A stretch of 64,000 bases of DNA, taken from assembly GCA_016713885.1 (NCBI GenBank), contig JADJOF010000004.1, positions 523,635-587,634 of the forward strand. Reading direction: 5' to 3'. Position 1 is the first letter of the stretch. Each line of letters opens with the position of its first letter. Below, in pieces: positions 61,333-64,000 of the stretch. A program made the position numbers and the translations under genes. The stretch is from Bdellovibrionales bacterium. GTDB lineage: Bacteria; Bdellovibrionota; Bdellovibrionia; Bdellovibrionales; JAMPXM01. Below the pieces are notes generated by a model that made no database searches, was not told the origin of the DNA, and was given only the letters and a program-made list of their open reading frames with translations.

Positions 61333-61598
61333 CCACCACCACAGGCGCCACAGCAGCCGCCGCTATCAGGCTTGGCCGCCACGCGGTAGCGGCCGCTTCC
61401 TGTGCGAACAAAGTCGACGTGATTCGCGAATCGACTTTGAATCATCGTCACAAGCTGATTTTCAAAAGAGGGATCCTTCGATTTATTGGTCAGCAATAAG
61501 GTTTCACCAGGCTTTAACGCCTCAATCGCACGCAGCGCACGTTCCAGCGCTTTTTTGACTGTCCAATCTTGCATCACAACAAACGACCGATCACCCAT
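61329..61598 (-). CDS. DUF2249 protein with Cys-rich tail
   Basis: An 89-residue protein. WTVKKALERALRAIEALKPGETLLL matches the DUF2249 fold, which is common beside denitrification and NO-response genes and is thought to bind metal or a cofactor. The C-terminal tail GGCCGACGGG adds three Cys that could bind iron or copper. The ATG at 61598 follows GGGAGGG. An FNR box lies 52 bases upstream, and a -10-like TATTGT (minus strand, 61619-61624) has the correct spacing. Convergent with norD. Confidence 0.75.
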   Translation of the reverse strand: MGDRSFVVMQDWTVKKALERALRAIEALKPGETLLLTNKSKDPSFENQLVTMIQSRFANHVDFVRTGSGRYRVAAKPDSGGCCGACGGG

Positions 61599-61649
61599 TC
61601 GTAAAGCCCTCCCTCACTACAATAGTCGCGTATGGGAGGGATTTTGCCC

Positions 61650-61663
61650 TTGATCATGATCAA
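61650..61663. promoter_or_regulatory. FNR/DNR-type box between the DUF2249 gene and nrdD
   Basis: TTGAT-CATG-ATCAA is a perfect, fully symmetric FNR/DNR consensus. It lies between divergent genes: 52 bases from the DUF2249 ATG and 105 bases from the nrdD ATG. The -10 spacing fits the DUF2249 promoter best; for nrdD the expected start near 61698 has only a weak -10. Confidence 0.8.
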
Positions 61664-61767
61664 GAAATCCACCCGGTCGAGGTGGATTTCGGCCCATGGC
61701 CGCGCGTTTTTCGGCGCCAGTCAAGATTCCCACTAGGCTCAGATCCATCGCTAAAGGAGATCAATAC

Positions 61768-63698
61768 ATGAAAACAGCACCACCCGCGACGGTCGACATC
61801 CTCTCTGCCTTTGATGAATACCTCAGCCGCTCCGATTGGCGCGTTCAAGCCAACGCCAACCAAGAATTCAGCCTTGGCGGACTCATCCTCAGTATCGCCG
61901 GCAAAATGACAGCAAAATACTGGCTCTCCAACGTTTACTCACCCGCCGTCGCCGAGGCCCACGTGCGCGGCGACTATCACATTCACGATCTCGATTTTCT
62001 TTCAGGGTACTGCGCTGGTTGGAGCCTCAGAACTTTTTTGCGCGAGGGCTTCAACGGCGTTCCGGGCCGGGTGGAATCGACACCTCCAAAACATCTGTCG
62101 AGCGCACTTGGCCAAATGGCGAATTTTCTCGGCACCATGCAGAATGAGTGGGCCGGAGCTCAGGCATTTAGCTCTTTCGACACTTACCTCGCTCCCTATG
62201 TTCGTCTCGACAATCTCAGTTACCAAGACATGTATCAGCAAATTCAAGAGTTCATCTTCAATCTCAACGTGCCGTCGCGCTGGGGAGGCCAAACTCCCTT
62301 CACCAACGTGACATTTGATTGGACCTGCCCAGACGATCTGCGCAACGACAAACCGATGATCGGCGACAAAGAACTCGATTTTACATATGGCGATCTACAA
62401 AAGGAGATGGCCCTTATCAATCGCGCCTTTCTTGACGTCATGCTAAAAGGTGATTGCTCAGGACGAGCTTTCACTTTCCCAATTCCCACCTACAATTTGA
62501 CCGAGGACTTTCCATGGGAAAGTCCTGAAACAGAGCTGCTGTTCGAACTCACAGCCAAGTACGGACTCCCCTACTTTCAGAACTTCATCGGCAGTGGTCT
62601 CAAGCCGAATCTGATTCGGGCGATGTGCTGCCGTCTGCAGCTTGATGTCAGCGAACTGCTTCGACGTGGCATGGACTGTTTGGCAGTGCCGAACAAACGG
62701 GAAGCATCGGTGTCGTCACCATCAATTGCGCAAGACTCGGCTATAAGAATCGACGCGGCGATGGCGGCTCGTGGTCAACACTGCTGACAGATCTCGACCA
62801 CCTTCTCGATCTCGCATTTGAATCGCTTGAGGCCAAACGTAAGACCATCGATAAAATGATGAAGATCGGGCTCTTTCCCTACTCGCGCCGCTACCTCGGA
62901 ACACTTCGTAATCACTTCTCTACTGTTGGCGTGAACGGCATCAATGAAATGCTGAGAAACTTCAGCGGCGATACACTTGATATCGTGAGCGAGGAAGGGC
63001 AAGAGCTCGCCGCAAAACTCATCGAACATATTCGCGAACGGCTTGTTCACTTTCAAGAATCCAGCGGGCATATGTACAACCTTGAAGCCACTCCGGCCGA
63101 AGCCACCACGTATCGGTTTGCCAAAGAGGACCTCAAGCGCTACCCCGACATCATTCAAGCCGGCCACGGCGAGAATCGCTACTACACGAACTCTTCTCAG
63201 CTTCCGGTGGGCCACACCGACGATCCGTTTCAAGCCCTCGACCTTCAAGATCGCCTGCAAACTCTCTACACCGGCGGCACCGTTCTGCATCTCTATATGA
63301 ACGAACAGATCAGTTCCGCCGATGCGTGCCGCAAACTCGTTCAACGGACGGCGCGCCACTATCGAACGCCGTACTTCACAGTGACGCCGACATTTTCAAT
63401 CTGTCCCGAACACGGCTACTTATCGGACCCATCGCGAGTACTCGCCCGAAATGCGATGAAAAGTGGTTCCAAAATCAGAAACAGAAACAAACCCAAGAGG
63501 AGGTTAAGAATGAACCAGCGTACGAGACGACTCCGTGATGACCGTCAAACTCCGCCAGAGGCCGAGCGCCAGCGCTGCGAAGTATGGACGCGAGTGATGG
63601 GCTATCATCGTCCGGTCTCGTCATTCAACAAAGGAAAAATAGGAGAATTCCGTGAGCGGAAGTTCTTTAAAGAAACCGTCGCCTACGACGAGCTTTGA
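61768..63698 (+). CDS. nrdD: Anaerobic ribonucleoside-triphosphate reductase NrdD (frameshifted)
   Basis: Class III reductase that makes dNTPs without oxygen, about 640 residues and no ATP-cone domain. The ATG at 61768 follows AAAGGAGA. Active-site segments: DYHIHDLDFLSGYCAGWSL, FNLNVPSRWGGQTPFTN, then after a lost A near 62671 NGLFGSAEQTGSIGVVTINCARL in the next frame, NLEATPAEATTYRFAKED, CPEHGYLS (zinc site) and the glycyl-radical region RVMGYHRPVSSFN. Between 63425 and 63545 the reading frame wanders and the second zinc Cys pair is unclear. Overlaps nrdG by 47 bases. Confidence 0.92.
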
Positions 63699-64000
63699 AA
63701 AAATTCTGGCGCTTCAGCCGCCGATTGGCGGCTGGACGCCCTTTAGTTCAATCGACGACCCAGGCTACCTCTCCACCGTTCTGTTTCTGGAAGGTTGCCC
63801 TTGGCGCTGCGGCTACTGTCACAACCGACATCTCTGGAACCGCCACTCCCAGACCGACAGCCGTCAGCTCCGCACTTTCGTTGGTCATCTTGAGAACCGT
63901 CGAGGACTTCTCGACAGCGTGGTGATCAGCGGCGGCGAGCCAACGGCATTTCAACGTCTCCCCGAACTTGCGGACGCATTGCGATCTCATTATCGCGTGG
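63652..64000 (+). CDS. nrdG: Anaerobic RNR-activating protein NrdG (partial, runs off window)
   Basis: Radical-SAM activase that forms the glycyl radical on NrdD. The first 116 residues are present, from a GTG at 63652 preceded by AGGAGAATTCC. FLEGCPWRCGYCHN carries the CxxxCxxC iron-sulfur motif in a form typical of NrdG, and VVISGGEPTAF is the GGE box. Coupled to nrdD by overlap; the frame is intact as far as seen. Confidence 0.92.
   Translation, partial: MSGSSLKKPSPTTSFEKILALQPPIGGWTPFSSIDDPGYLSTVLFLEGCPWRCGYCHNRHLWNRHSQTDSRQLRTFVGHLENRRGLLDSVVISGGEPTAFQRLPELADALRSHYRV

Overview
The window looks like chromosomal DNA of a Gram-negative, flagellated, facultatively anaerobic bacterium, most likely a Bdellovibrionota (Bdellovibrio-like) lineage. 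This rests on recognition of families, not on a marker gene: a lipoprotein with the SGC lipobox and a KYLYVASGACYSG start, paired short flagellins, and many Sec-exported proteins of unknown function. The rest is broadly proteobacterial: dpp transporter, RNase R, UbiB, thyA-folA, nor genes.

Layout. 1-7.2 kb: end of a nucleotidyltransferase gene, a dpp-type peptide importer operon on the minus strand (dppA-B-C-D, a coiled-coil exported protein, dppF) and an IS200-type element. 7.2-15.5 kb: ung, an orphan PAS histidine kinase, and a tightly coupled minus-strand operon (MBOAT acyltransferase, SGNH/DltD-like protein, hotdog dehydratase-like protein, polytopic membrane protein, acyl-adenylating enzyme) that resembles a Dlt/Alg-type envelope acylation pathway but is not a standard one. 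15.6-25.4 kb: lipoprotein, MFS exporter, secreted HNH nuclease-like protein, small outer-membrane protein, HAMP protein, MaoC hydratase, HD phosphohydrolase, thyA-folA and a DUF6765-like exported protein. 25.5-28.5 kb: two flagellin genes and a 31-residue membrane peptide, closed by a long perfect hairpin. 28.5-31.8 kb: apbE, porin, FMN-binding protein and a small cytochrome b-like protein in one coupled operon, read as an extracytoplasmic flavin electron-transfer module. 32-37 kb: ubiB, rnr, tRNA-Leu(CAG).

37.1-51.0 kb is an accessory island. A 50-bp near-identical repeat of the tRNA-Leu 3' end plus its terminator bounds it. It holds one full-length Sec-exported Rhs/YD-repeat protein, then four displaced Rhs C-terminal tips, each carrying a shorter piece of Rhs core and followed by candidate immunity genes. 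A broken IS1182-like element lies in the array.

51-64 kb: membrane and exported proteins of unknown role, then an anaerobic block: norC (with a second heme domain), norB, norQ, norD, a convergent DUF2249 gene, nrdD and nrdG. Two FNR/DNR-type boxes (TTGAT-N4-ATCAA) sit in front of norC and between the DUF2249 gene and nrdD, tying nitric oxide reduction to oxygen-independent dNTP synthesis.

Many otherwise well-conserved genes carry single-base frameshifts, mostly in A/T runs (dppF, second flagellin, Rhs, IS1182 tnp, the 52.2-kb gene, norB, nrdD), and two carry in-frame stops (SGNH gene, norC). Sequencing error, or decay of some of these genes, must be settled before any is called a pseudogene.
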